From assembly GCF_042453785.1 (NCBI RefSeq), contig NC_091674.1, forward strand, positions 27,259,001 through 27,323,000: a stretch of DNA of 64,000 nucleotides. Reading direction: 5' to 3'. How positions within the stretch are numbered: position 1 is the first letter of the stretch; each line of letters begins with the position of its first letter. The position numbers and the translations under genes are program-made. Below are positions 14,518-26,263 of the stretch, in pieces. The notes beneath the pieces were generated by a model. The model saw only the letters and a list, made by a program, of their open reading frames with translations. It searched no databases and was not told where the DNA came from. This stretch comes from Malus domestica (Eukaryota; Streptophyta; Magnoliopsida; Rosales; Rosaceae).

Positions 14518-14761
14518 AATCGAAGAGGCGTCTGCTCAGAAATCGAAGAGGCGTTTGCTTTCTCAAAAGCTGGGCTGCTTAGAGACCACGAGGGTTGATC
14601 TCAGAAATCGAAGAGGCGTTTGCTTTCTCAAAAGTTAGGCTGCTCAAAGACCACGAAGGCCGATCTCAGAAATCGAAGAGGCGCTCGCTTTCTCAAAAGC
14701 TGAGCTCCTCAGAGACCACGAGGGCCGATCTCAGAAATCGAAGAGGCACCTACTTTTCCAG
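14518..14761 (+). repeat. 65-bp tandem repeat (AATCGAAGAGGCG units)
   Basis: The word AATCGAAGAG recurs at 14541, 14606, 14671 and 14736, exactly 65 bp apart, with an extra partial unit at 14518. Each unit carries CTTTCTCAAAAGC and GAGACCACGAGG words. One more unit appears at 15584-15660. The array lies just upstream of the minus-strand ORF start, so it would be its leader or promoter. Confidence 0.85.
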
Positions 14762-15745
14762 CCTTGTCAGCACCTGTCACACGCACACTCAGCTTTGCGG
14801 AAATTATGGGCATTCTGTCGAAGACTTCTGAGGAAGTAGAAAACACATGAATCTTACTGTTCAATCACCCACTTCCCACACGCAACAATAGCTCATGGGT
14901 ACCACAGATAACTTTGCCAAAGTTCTCTGCCAAAATTGAGCACGTAAAGTTTGCAGCTCCCACTACATCGCTCTGACCAAGAAAGGTAAAAGAATAGCAA
15001 AGAAACAGCACTAACAAAGTTTAGACCCATAAATTTTGAAGGTCTAGCTACCATATTATTACCCACAAGGGTAAAGGAACAGTACCACTGCTGGATAATT
15101 GGAAAGTCCCTGTGTGTCAACCTCTGTGCTTCGTGGCAAGGTAGACTAGCAAACATGCCCAACCTTTACTCACACTCGAGAAAACACTACCAATAAGATT
15201 ACTTGCTCCAAAATCGAAGAGGCACCGTCCTCCGAATCTCGAGAGCCAGACTCCCAACATGACTACTTTCTCAAAAATCGAAGAGAGGGTAAAGGAACAG
15301 TACCATTGCTGGATAATTGGAAAATCCCTGTGTGTCAACCTCTGTGCTTCGTGGCAAGGTAGACTAGCAAACATGCCCAACCTTTACTCACATTCGAGAA
15401 AACACTCCCAACAAGATTGCTTGCTCCAAAATCGAAGAGGCACCGCCCTCCGAATCTCGAGAGCCAGACTCCCAACATGATTACTTTCTCAAAAATCGAA
15501 GTGACACTGCTCCCCGAATCTCGAGAGCCAGACCCCCATCATGATTGCTTTCTTAAAAATCGAAGATGCATCGTTCTCCGAATCAATCGAAGAGACGCTC
15601 GCTTTCTCAAAAGCTGGGCTGCTCAGAGACCACGAGGGCCGATCTCAGAAATCGAAGAGGCACCTACTTTTCTAGCCTTGTCAGCACCTGTCACACGCAC
15701 ACTCAGCTTTGCGGAAATTATGGGCATTCTGTCGAAGACTTCTCG
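14741..15745 (+). repeat. Direct duplications inside the LARD-like copy
   Basis: Two nested direct repeats. A 218-bp unit beginning GTAAAGGAACAGTACCA occurs at 15071 and again at 15289. A block containing GCCTTGTCAGCACCTGTCAC occurs at 14761 and 15675 (914 bp apart), together with the last 65-bp unit. They indicate repeated unequal exchange inside the element. Confidence 0.8.
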
Positions 15746-17109
15746 AGAGCACAGACCACTTTTTCAAAGTGCTCTGACAGAGTTAAAACATGTGAAGCTG
15801 GCAGCTCCCACTACCGTGCTATGACCAAGCAGGGTAAAGGAATAGCATTACTACTTGTTGTTAGGGAGACTCCTATATATGTCGACCTCCATCCCCAACG
15901 GACAGGCAGACCTGCAAAAATGTTCAACCCTTCCTCATATTTGAGAAGGCACTCCCAACGAAGCCTTTCGAAATATTTAGCTTTCTTTCCCCCTGATAAT
16001 ACCTTTGCAAACAAGCTATACTAGAGCAAGAATATCTCATATCATTAGGGTTAAAAGCAAGAGTATCCCATATCATGCTTTTTCCCTGTCTTTTCCTTTG
16101 GCCTTGTTGTTACCTGCAAGACAAGGAGAAAGAGAGCAATCAGTCAGCACTTGGAATCAAGCTTCCAGCCAGGAACTGACTGCCTGGAACCCCTTACCTG
16201 ATTACTTACCTGGCATTGCTCTCGAGTACTCATCTTCAACATCTTATGTTTCCAGGGAAGATACCGCATCTGCTTGAGGAACAGATAGGGCAAGTGCGAA
16301 GGATACAAGGAAGCATGTGGAGACAAGCGTAACAGCACACGTGCCGATACATCCATTACTCTGTCAAAAGCAAAAGTATCCCATATCAGCAGGGTCGAAC
16401 GTACTCTAGATTTGATGGACTTGTTTTGACCCTCAAATTCTTCAGTCGGCTCTGGAGGAAACCAGAAAACCCTCCAGCTCAGTTCAAGAATAAGCCTGTG
16501 GAAAGTTACTTCTTCAAAAGCAAAAGTATCCCATATCATCTCTTCTCATCTTTCTTCTCTTTATCCTTCATGCTGCTGCAAGATGGGGAGAAGGTGAACA
16601 ATCAGCCGGAGCTCTGATTGCTTACCTTGTCTGTCACCTCTTTCAGCAGATCCCCTAGCTCGGCGACTTGGGAGACTGCTACTACATGGTTTGTATCGCG
16701 CTTGACCAAGCCTGAAACTACAAGTAAGCTTCAAGTGAAATTGATACATTACCTTGTGCATCTCCACCAGTTAAAGATACCACCCCTGGATGGAGGAAGA
16801 GTACTTCCAGAGAAGATGCCACATCTACCTATGAGACAGATAAGGCAAGTCAAGACGATACCACACTCCGATACTTAGAAGTTTCGTGATTACGAGATCA
16901 TTCTCTCACAATATTTCCTAATGTCATTTGTACTAAATCATTCACTTGTACTCACTAAAGGAGAGCTTGAACCTATGTACTTGTGTAAACCCTTCACAAT
17001 TAATGAGAACTCTTCTATTCCGTGGACGTAGCCAATCTGGGTGAACCACGTACATCTTGTGTTTGCTTTCCTATCTCTATTCATTTATATACTTATCCAC
17101 ACTAATGAC

Positions 17110-17754
17110 CGGAGCAATCTAGCGAAGATCACAAAAAGCGACCGTTTTTGCTGCCTAGGATCTATCTTGCAAGAGAACGGAGAATTAGATGGAGATCTCA
17201 ACCATAGAATACGACCTGGACGGATGAAGTGTAAGAGTGCATCCGGCGTGTTATGTGACCGTCGTAGGCCACTGAAGCTCAAGGGAAAATTTTATAGGAC
17301 GACAATAAGGCCAACGATGTTGTATGGCACAGAATGTTGGACGGTGAAGCATCAACACGTACACAAAATGGGTGTAGCGGAGATGAGGATGCTTCGTGGG
17401 ATGTGTGGGCACACGAGAAAGGATAAGATTGGGCATGAGGATATCCGAGGTAAAGTAGGAGTAGCCGAAATTGAAGGAAAGATGAGAGAAAATCGGTTCC
17501 GGTGATTTGGACATGGGCAAAGAAGGCCGACTGACGCTCCGGTTCGAAGATGTGACTACGGGACAGAGGTTCAGGGCCGAAGGGGTAGAGAAAGACCTAG
17601 GAAAACTTTAGAAGAGACTCTAAGAAAAGACTTAGAGTACTTGGATCGAACGGAGGACATGACACAAAACCGAGCGCAATGGCGTTCTAGGATTCATATA
17701 GCCGACCCCACTTAGTGGGAAAAGGCTTTGTTGTTGTTGTTGTTGTTGTTGTTG
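17110..17754 (+). mobile_element. RTE-type LINE fragment B with (TTG)n tail
   Basis: Encodes the C-terminal third of an RTE-like reverse transcriptase polyprotein (CLGSILQENGELDGD, then TMLYGTECWTVKHQHVHKM, then RMLRGMCGHTRKDKI), broken by an in-frame TGA where fragment A has TGG (FRW-like position near 17502). The copy ends with GTGGGAAAAGGCTTTG and a TTG repeat at 17729-17754, the typical 3' end of these elements, followed by the target-site copy TATCCATGTGGCTAAG. It is 5'-truncated and not active. Confidence 0.85.
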
Positions 17755-19153
17755 TATCCATGTGGCTAAGGATTCTGAGGTTAGTATTAGGGATTGCATT
17801 TGCATCGATATGGCTAAGGATTCTCTTTCATGTGGAGCTTATGGTATTCAAAGTTTTCAATGTGTAGATGAAGAACTAGCTTGTGAGAATGGACCTTATT
17901 GGATGCCAAATACAGACAACTAATTTTCGTATATTTTGTTAATCTCCTCTCTCATTGCATGATAAAAACTCTCTTGGTTTGGAAATAAATATTTTAGTCA
18001 CTTTAACACTTGCTTAATTGACAAAAGTATATATGTTTCAAGAAATACAAATGAACATGCATCTCTCTTACAGAAAACATATTTTTCACTCATTCATAAG
18101 AAATATTAATTGCACGTATATATGCGCAGGTGAATATGCATCCTAAGTATATAAGCTCATAGTATTACAGATCAATATTTGTTACAGATAATAATACTAA
18201 AAAGGAGGAGATAAATGCGGCTTGTTTGGTCATTCAACATGGATTTGGCAGTCTGTAGAGTGCAGATCAAAATGAATTTGGCCTAGTAGCAAGAACAAGG
18301 CCCATATAATATTTTGATCTGCACCTAATTTTTTCTACAGATGATGCCAAATTCATGTTGAATGACCAAACAAGCAGCATGTGTCTCCTCCTATTTAATA
18401 TTACTATCTTCAACAAATACCGAACCGTAATACTTATCCGCATATATGGATGGGCTTATATACTCAATTTATATATTTACCTGTGCAATTAATATTTCTT
18501 ATGGAGAACTGAAGAAACATGCTTATGTTAAGATATGTTTATACATGTTAATTTGTATTTCTTGAAACGTATATATTTTGTCAATTAAGTAAGTGCACAA
18601 GCGACTAAAATGTTTATTTTCAAACCAAAAGAGAGATTCTATCATGTAATGAGAGGAGATTAAAAAAATGTATGAAAGTTTGTTGTTGTTCTTGGTGTCC
18701 AAAAAGGTTCCTTCTCAACAACTGCTTTCCTTGAAAGGCATAGGCTTTTGGACAACAAAGATTTGAAAGAAACTAGTTCCTCATCTCCACATTGAAAACA
18801 TAGAATAACATAAGCTCCACATGAAAGAAATCTCCCTAGTACTAACCTCCACAACTTGGAAGAAAAAAATATATTAAGTAGCGCATAAATATGACAAAAT
18901 AATAACAGACAGAAGAAGTTGGATAAGCATACATATAAAATTAACGTAATCTTGAATTTATATGATCTTATGTTTCCTATGAAATTCATGAATAACCTTA
19001 AGCATGTATTGGGTTTTTAGTTTTTCCAAATCCACTTTTCTAACATAGCCTTCGAATTTGCAGTCTGCTAGGGCCGCACTCCATTTTACATATTTTGCAT
19101 AACCCTAAATAAAAAAGTTAAAACCATTAACAACACATATTGTTTCTTAAGCT

Positions 19154-19390
19154 ATGTTTGGAAGAGGACTTTCAAAGTCTCAAGGAACTTTGGACTCTAT
19201 TGTTAAAAAAACAATACTAGTGAACCACTCGTGCAGTACAAAGGGACTTTATAACAATACAAAGACACTAAGCCAAAAGACTTTCAACCTTAAAACGTGT
19301 CATTTGAAAGTTATCTCAAATGTGTACGTAACATATCATTTCAAAGTCCCTCCTAATTTTTGTAGTGCATTCCAAACGAATTTTAGCCTA
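19154..19390. repeat. Probable MITE
   Basis: A segment opening with ATGTTTGGAAGAGGACTTTC and closing with CATTCCAAACGAAT. Its outer ends are inverted (TTTGGAA / TTCCAAA) and it carries internal runs of ACTTTCAAAGT words. Its left edge overlaps the outer end of the inverted duplication. No TSD was confirmed. Confidence 0.35.
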
Positions 19391-19559
19391 GGAATCTAAC
19401 TTCAATTATTCTACAATCTTTAGAGCTCACCAAAGATTGAAAGCATGCGATAAAACTACACTACAACTGGCCGTAATGCGAAGAAGTTTAACATATTAAG
19501 GTCAGTAAATCTGAAAATGTGATGAATTTGGAGCGTTGGTATTTCTTATGGCAGCAAAT

Positions 19560-19870
19560 TCTAAAACCAGCATCAACGCTACCATGGTGTCCACGTTTAA
19601 TCATCTCCCCTCAGAATCCAGTAGCTTAACTGTGGCAAAAAACTCTTTATTTGGTATTTGCTCACGCAAATAAATTGTCTGCCTCCATCAACTAGGGACT
19701 GTAATATATGCCTGGCTGCATAATTGAACAAGTCCATTTGCATCATGAAGATAATCGTCGTTGAGAGGCCTCAAGCAATTGTAAGAGATGTCCTCTTCGT
19801 CACCATAATCTATGAACAACACTTTAAACTTGTCTTCAGCTCCTTCAAATCAATTCAAAATCTGTACAAT
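19560..19870 (-). pseudogene. Tudor-SN-like gene fragment
   Basis: On the minus strand about 48 codons read KFKVLFIDYGDEEDISYNCL, then RPLNDDYLHDANGLVQLC, SQAYITVPS and a stop. The IDYG..E...LRPL pattern followed by GL.QLC..AYI..P is what I know from the Tudor domain of plant Tudor-SN nucleases. Downstream in another frame is YLREQIPNKEFFATVKLLDS, again plausible for the following region. Frameshift and stop show it is dead. No promoter or other exons were found. Confidence 0.45.
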
Positions 19871-20159
19871 CTTTACATATCAAATCCTTTATCGGTGTAA
19901 TTTCGTAGTAGAAGGCAAACGTAAACTTCAAGAATTTTAAACATCAACTTTTCTTTGAATCAAAAAGCTGATGTTTGTGGTTGTGACTCACACTCTTCTT
20001 TGCTTGGCGCAAAGAACCATTTCCACCATACAGAACAAGGGCAATGTCACCTGACATGCGATTGCAAGTAGCAAGCTCGTGAGCTAGCGGATTCAAGTTA
20101 CCAAGCTTTTCCTAGTGTAAGGTTGTTCACTGTATATGGTTATCCTTTTCTGCTCATAG

Positions 20160-20654
20160 GACTAGCATTTGACAGATTTGGGAGATGTCACTGCTCCTTA
20201 AAACCAAGGGCGAGGGCTCTTGATACTCTCTCCTTAAATTTGTGTAAAGAAAAGAAATTTACGGATCTTAATAGATTTGTGCATAACTGACGTTAACGTG
20301 TTGTAACATCTACAGTTATTATGATACATTCCTGACAAGCTACCAAGAGCTTGCAAGGGCACACAATTGGAAGCAACCGCTCCTTGGTATGCATAATTTT
20401 TGTTTCTCCCTTTAGTTATAGCGTACATGCCTCGGGTCTAAGTCAGTGTAGTCAGTTTTCTAGGTACTGGTGTTCCTGTTGGGTTTTTATTTAAGATGGC
20501 TGGTGTTATTGCAGTTGCACATTCCTATCCTACACAGATATTGGATGAAGGAGTTACACCGATCACTCCACATGACGTACTGGTGGACGCGCTTGTGTCC
20601 CCAGCAGGTGTGATTCCCATCATCCCAGCCGCTTTGGACAGGCATACCAAGTAA
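20160..20654 (+). pseudogene. 5-formyltetrahydrofolate cyclo-ligase, 3' exons only
   Basis: Three pieces with splice-like borders match the C-terminus of 5-FCL, the enzyme that converts 5-formyl-THF to methenyl-THF in mitochondria. At 20160 GLAFDRFGR follows an AG. At 20316-20386 YYDTFLTSYQELARAHNWKQ runs up to a GTATGC donor. At 20515-20654 VAHSYPTQILDEGVTPITPH then DVLVDALVSPAGVIPI ends in TAA. The last two exons join in frame. The glycine-rich GRRLGRGGG segment expected between the first two pieces is absent, and none of the upstream exons is visible, so this is a truncated copy. Confidence 0.75.
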
Positions 20655-20924
20655 ATCTTCCATTGTGAGTTTTATTCTTCACTTTCTTCGGGTGCAAATT
20701 GAGATTGTTTAACATTTTACAGAATGAAGCTTTGATGACAATACTTGAAGTCTTCCAAGATGAGATCCTCGTGGAGTTGAACCCTGGCTTCCCCTTGATC
20801 TGTTAAAAGGAAATGATCGGAGACTGTCTGAGATATAGGGCTTGATGTTGTCAAATGAATGGCTGCCCCTTGAGAGGTAACCGCTGATTGTATCAGGGAC
20901 ATCAAAGTTTTGTTTTTAGCGCTG

Positions 20925-21362
20925 TTCTAAAAATCCTTACCTAATGGCGCCTAGGCACTAGGCGGCTGATCACCGCTCCGATTAATGCCTAGGCATTTGA
21001 AAATTAAGAAAGGACGCCTAGACCTACCTAGACACATGCCTAAGTTACAACTCATTTAGATAGAAAATAAATAACTTCCCTTTTGCATTTTATTGCTTCC
21101 AATAAATTATAAGAGACTTATTGAACACTTAAAGAAACACACATTATATGTTTGCTACTCATATTTTCATTATATTCCAATACTTCATAATATATATGTC
21201 ATTCTATTTTCTAGTTTATAATGAAATTATATATATTTTAAGTATAAACAGACACTTATTTACACGAAATACAATAGATTTACTTAAATCCGTCCGGTCC
21301 ACCTAGGTGCTAGGCCACAGCCTGCCGCCCGTCTAGCGCCTAGCGTCTTTTAAAACCTTGGT
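20925..21362 (+). repeat. GCCTAGGCG-type MITE, copy 1
   Basis: About 440 bp with ends rich in GCGCCTAGGCACTAGGCGG-like words and an AT-rich middle. The reverse complement of 27412-27885 aligns along its whole length (for example CGATTAATGCCTAGGCATTTGAAAATT here), so the two are inverted copies on either side of the Copia element. Non-coding. Confidence 0.7.
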
Positions 21363-21389
21363 TTTGAGGATGAGGATGTCATTTTACTC

Positions 21390-22038
21390 TGTTGTGCTAG
21401 GATAGCACCAAACCCGTTGGAACCAACTCAAGCTAACCCACAGGAAATTTATCAAATGAAAATGCAAGAACAAAATATTAAAGACATCAAGATTTTAACG
21501 AGGTTCCTCAACAGTCAGTGTAACTGGAGTACGTCCTCGGAGCAGTAGAAGCTCACCCAAGAATCCACTATTAACCAAATGGGAGTTTACAAAGTGTTGG
21601 CAATCTCACAACCCAAATAACCCAATACACCCAATAGCTCTCACACACCACAGATACAAATAGAGAAAGAAATATAATGAATAATTTCTTCTCTATACAT
21701 ATAGCTCAAAGCTATTACAACAACAACTACTTTGGTGGATGATTACTAACCAATTGAAGAGGAGCACTTTCTTCTTCCCTTCAAAGAGGAGATGCAGCAC
21801 CCTTTATTTTCTGATGCTCTCTATCTCCCTCTCTTCAAAACCGAAATGAGCTGCTTCTCTTTCTCACAATTACTCCCAAAGGCAACCAACCTCACAATTA
21901 TGAAGAACCAAAGTCACGGGTGGTAAAAGAGAAAAGCAACCCTTTTTTTCTTCCCCAAAACAAGGAAGTGGTTGTCCACCTTTTTTTCTTTATAATTTTT
22001 ATAGCCAAAAGTTGGCCACTTGGCCACATACTCCAACA
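21390..22038 (-). repeat. Copia 3' LTR
   Basis: Left LTR on the plus map, the 3' LTR of the minus-strand element. TG...CA ends, 649 bp. It differs from its partner at 26264-26913 by about ten substitutions and one T-run length change. Confidence 0.93.
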
Positions 22039-22182
22039 AACTCCACCTTGGCCAAGTTTCGAAAAACGCCATGATAAGCCAACCAACACAATTAACACAC
22101 AACATCACTCCCAAACACTAGCAAGAGAACAACTCATGCCGAGCCAAATGCTCCAAAAAACTCCTACTGCTCAACGCCTTCT

Positions 22183-25100
22183 TTATATAGGCAAAATGTG
22201 AGCCAAGTTTAAACAATGAACAAACTTGGCGACACCAACAACCTTAGTCAACAGATCAGCAGGGTTGTCTTTAGTTGGAATCTTCTGGAGAATGATTTCC
22301 CCTTCACCAACAATTTCACGAACAAAGTGATAACGTACATCTATGTGCTTGGTCCTCGCATGATGAACCTGATACTTAGCCAAATAAATGGCACTTTGAC
22401 TATCACAATGTACCTCCACCTGCTTCTAATCAACCCCCAAATCTTTAATCAGCCCATGTATCCAAATGACCTCCTTTATAGCTTCAGCAACTGCCATATA
22501 TTCAGCCTCTGTAGTATACAAGGCAACAGACGACTGCAAAATGGATCTCCATCAAACTGGTCCTTTAGCCATAGTAAACACATAGCCTGTAGTAGACTTC
22601 ATTCCATCCAGATCACCTGCATAATCTGAATCAATATAACCAACTGCAAAATGACCAATACCAGAGTCATCATTCTCAAAGCATAAACCAACATCTCGAG
22701 TACCATGGAGATATCTCAATATCCACTTAGCTACTTGCCAATTCTCTTTACCTAGATTATGCATATATCGACTCACCATGCCAACTGCATGAGCAATATC
22801 TGGTCTAGAGCATACCATTGCATACATCAAACTACCAACCAAATTTGCATATGGTATATTTTTCATTTGCAGCTTCTCTTTATCAGTTTTAGGACACTGT
22901 CGAGAACTCAATTTAAAATGAGGAGCTAAAGGGGTACTAACTGGTTTGGTTGAATCATGAACTCCAAACTTCCGAATCAACTTCTCAAGGTATTGTCTTT
23001 GATTCAAACTGACCAAACCCTTATCTCTATCTCTAGTGATCTCCATGCCAAGGATCTTCTTTGCTTCACCAAGATCCTTCATCTCAAACTCATTCTTCAT
23101 TTGTTTCTTCAATTTCTCAATCTCTTCAACATTCTTTGAGGCAATCAACATATCATCAACATATATCAATAAATAAATGAAAGACCCATCTTGCAACTTC
23201 TTGAAGTACACACAATGATCATATTGACTTCTAGAATAATTTTGGCCTCTCATAAATTTATCAAACCTCAAATACCATTGCCTTGAAGATTGCTTCAAGC
23301 CATAAAGTGATTTCTTCAATTTGCAAAACAAATTTTCCTTCCCTTTCACTATATACCCATCCGGTTGACACATATAGATATCTTCATTCAAATCACCATG
23401 TAGGAAAGCCGTCTTCACATCGAGTTGCACAAGCTCAAGATCATATTGTGCAACAAGAGCTAACATAATACGAATTGAGGAGTGCTTCACAACCGGAGAA
23501 AAGATTTCATTGTAGTCAATGCCCTACTTTTGTGCATACCCTTTAGCAACTAATCTTGCTTTAAATCTCACATTGCTTTTCTCATCAGCATCTTCCTTCT
23601 TGGCATACACCTATTTGCAACCGATAGCTTTCTTGCCCTTAGGCAATTTAGCTAACTCCCAAGTCTTGTTCTTCAAGAGAGAATTCATCTCATCACCCAT
23701 GGCATTGCACCACCTCTTCTTCTCCTCACTCTCAATGGCTTCCTCGAAATTGGATGGAATATCATCAATGATAATAGGAAGAGCAAAATCAACATAGTCA
23801 CTATACCGAGCTGGCTTGGTAATTTGTCTCTTTCCTCTGTTCTTGGCAATAGACTCTTGAGGTGAAACTTGCTCTTCAACTTGAATAGAATCTTCAAGTT
23901 CAACTTCTTCAACATCCTCATGGTCTCCAACTTCTTCACTTGTAGTGGCTTCGACATCAGCGGAAATAAGATTTGAAGTACCAGAGACAACTTTCTCAAG
24001 CTCCACCTGTTGGACATCTTTCACATTATTCTCAGAGACTTTGTACATACTTTCTTCATCAAATGTCACATCTCTGCTGATTACAAGTTTTTTCATCTCT
24101 GAGCACCACAACCTGTAACCTTTGACACCACTACTAAAACCAAGAAAGATAGCCTTTTTGGCTCTGGGATCAAGTTTATTTTCAGTTACATGAAAATAAG
24201 CAGGTGAACCAAAAATACGGATATAGTCATAATCAGAAGAAGGTTTTCCAGTCCATACCTCCATTGGTGTCTTACCCTGAACAGCAGCTGAGGGTAACCG
24301 GTTGATGATGTGACATGCATAATTAACTGCCTCTGCCCAAAATGACTTGCTTAAACCCGACTGAGACAACATACATCTAACCTTTTCAAGCAAGGTTCGA
24401 TTCAATCTTTCTGCAACTCCATTTTGTTGTGGAGTTCCCCGAACACTGAAATGTCTCACAATTCCTTCCTCTTTGCAAACTTTAAAGAAAGGATCGGATG
24501 TGTATTCACCACCATTATCCGATCTTAAAATCTTAATCTTTCTCCCAGTCTGGTTCTCAACCATTTTCTTCCAACTCAAGAAAATGCTCAATACCTCACT
24601 CTTGTGCTTCATAATGTAAACCCAAGACCTTCTTGAATAATCATCAACAAAGGTCACGAACCAATGTCTACCACTCAAAGATGGAGTCTTTGTAGGACCC
24701 CAAACATCCGAATGCACATAATCAAGAATGCCCTTCGTCTGATGTACAGCAGTACCAAACTTCACTCTAGTTTGCTTTCCCAAGACACAATGCTCGCAGA
24801 AATCAAGCTTACAAGTCGTGGCACCTTTTAGAATACCTTGTTTTACAAGCCCTTGTAGAGCTTTCTCACCGGCATGGCCTAATCTCATATGCCACAATCT
24901 AGTAGTATCTGAATCAGATGTGCCCATATTTTCAGAGACTACAGATGCTTCACCTGTCACAGTGCTTCCCTGCAATAAATACAAATGGCCACATCTAGGA
25001 GCTTTCATCACAACAAGTGCACCATAAGTAACTTTCAATGTCTGTCCATCTGAATGAAACCTGAAACCCTTGGATTCCAAAGTACCCAAAGAAATAAGAT

Positions 25101-26223
25101 TTTTCTTCAAATTTGGTACATACCGAACACCTGTCAACTCTTTAACCATGCCATCATGCAACTTCAAACGAACTGTACCAATCCCTTTTGTTGTGCAAGG
25201 ATTGTCATCTCCCATGAACACAACTCCACCATCAAACTCTTTCAAGCTTGAAAACCAATCCTTGTGAGGAGTCATATGATGAGTACAACCCGTATCCAAC
25301 ACCCACTTAGTAGCACAATCAAATGATGAGGAAGTGGTTAAAGCAAAATCAGAAAAATCTGTTTCAACCTCAGCAACATTAGCTTCAGAACTTTCTTTGC
25401 CTTTGGTCTTCAACCTAGGACAATCTTTCTTCCAATGGCCCTTATTATGACAAAATGCACATTCATCCATTTCCAAAGGTTTTCTACCTTTAGAGTTTCC
25501 TCTAGGTGGAGACTGTGATTTTTTCCTACTAGAAGATGATCTTCTCTCCGATGATCTACCTCTAACAAATAAAGCTTCAAAGGTACTATCATGATTTTTA
25601 TCTCTATGCCTCATTTCATAATTCATCAAGGCATTTGACACATCTTCAAATTTTACAGTTTCTTTACCATGCATAATAGTGGTAACAAAATGCTCATAAG
25701 AGTCCGGCAATGAATTCAACAATATTAAGGCATTATCTTCATCCTTAATATCCTCATCTAAATTTAACAAGTCGGCAATCAACTTATTAAAAGCATCAAG
25801 GTGTCTAATCATTTTTGTACCTTCTTTGTACTGGAAGCGGTAGAGCTTTTTCTTCAAGTGTAGCCGGTTCTCTGCACTCTTTGTCATATACTTGTCTTCC
25901 AATTTTTGCCACAACACACTTGCTAATGTCTCCCGCATCACAAAATACTTCTGAGTTTTTGCAAGGCACAACCGAATTGAAGAGCAAGCCCACAAATTTA
26001 ATTTCTCCCATTCCGGCTTCGACATAGCTTCCGGCTTCTCTCCCAAAGTGGCAAATAGATCTTGTTGAGCCAACACATCTTTGACCTCACATTGCCACAT
26101 CCCGAAGTTGTTTGTGCCATCAAACTTTTCCACTTCGAACTTTGCATTTTGCACCGTAGTTCTTGCAAACCCGGAGCTGCTTCCAAAAGGATTCTCATCT
26201 TGCTCGTTTGACATCTTTGGCAA
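22183..26223 (-). pseudogene. Copia gag-pol polyprotein with four in-frame stops
   Basis: The first open part (26223-23614, 870 codons) has a Tnt1-like gag (about residues 28-205), a CCHC zinc knuckle CAFCHNKGHWKKDC (255-268), the protease site DTG (310-312), a GAG-pre-integrase LWHMRLGHAG, and integrase motifs HSDVWGP, RSDNGGEY and NGVAERLN. After stops at 23611-23613 and 23524-23526 follow the reverse transcriptase (QLDVKTAFLHGDL, YVDDMLIAS) and RNase H (SDYAGD). Further stops are at 22552-22554 and 22426-22428, the last piece reading HCDSQSAIYLAKY to a TAA at 22183. Three of the four stops are TAG. Otherwise the frame is uninterrupted, so decay is by point mutation only. Confidence 0.93.
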
Positions 26224-26248
26224 CTAGACAGTACCCAAGAGCAACCAA

Positions 26249-26260
26249 TGCTCTGATACC
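26249..26260 (-). other. Copia primer-binding site (tRNA-Met)
   Basis: GCTCTGATACCA on plus, the reverse complement of TGGTATCAGAGC, three bases inside the 5' LTR. It matches the 3' end of plant initiator tRNA-Met, the usual Copia primer. Confidence 0.93.
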
Positions 26261-26263
26261 AAT

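Larger units (their letters stand above)
13438..17109 (-). mobile_element. LARD-like repeat, right (longer) copy
   Basis: A 3.7-kb block between two LINE pieces. It has one long ORF on the minus strand (14379-13699), a tandem-repeat zone (14511-15745) and inverted homology to the left copy at 10.5-12 kb. Near 16880-17060 the plus strand shows a tail (CCGTGGACGTAGCCAATC, then GAACCACGTACATCTTGTG) resembling the R/U5 end of plant LTRs. If that is right, the ORF is antisense to the element. No gag-pol domain is visible, so it is called non-autonomous. Termini are approximate. Confidence 0.55.
12829..19212. repeat. Large inverted duplication, left arm split by an insertion
   Basis: The right arm (18311-19212) is the reverse complement of the left arm, which is found in two pieces: 17771-18273 and 12829-13188. 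The spacer is 37 bp (18274-18310). Arms are about 0.9 kb, diverged by substitutions and indels. The 4.6-kb block 13189-17754 is an insertion in the left arm only. Part of the right arm (minus strand, about 19090-18940) reads as an exon-like open frame (KYVKWSAALADCKFEGY) that is broken in the left arm. I do not recognise its family. Confidence 0.75.

Noticed and set aside
14518-15745. Possible CRISPR-like array (regularly spaced repeats)
   Set aside because: Units are contiguous 65-bp tandem repeats in a plant retroelement, without unique spacers.
22216-25251. Plus-strand open frames across the Copia element
   Set aside because: Antisense shadows of gag-pol, without features of their own.
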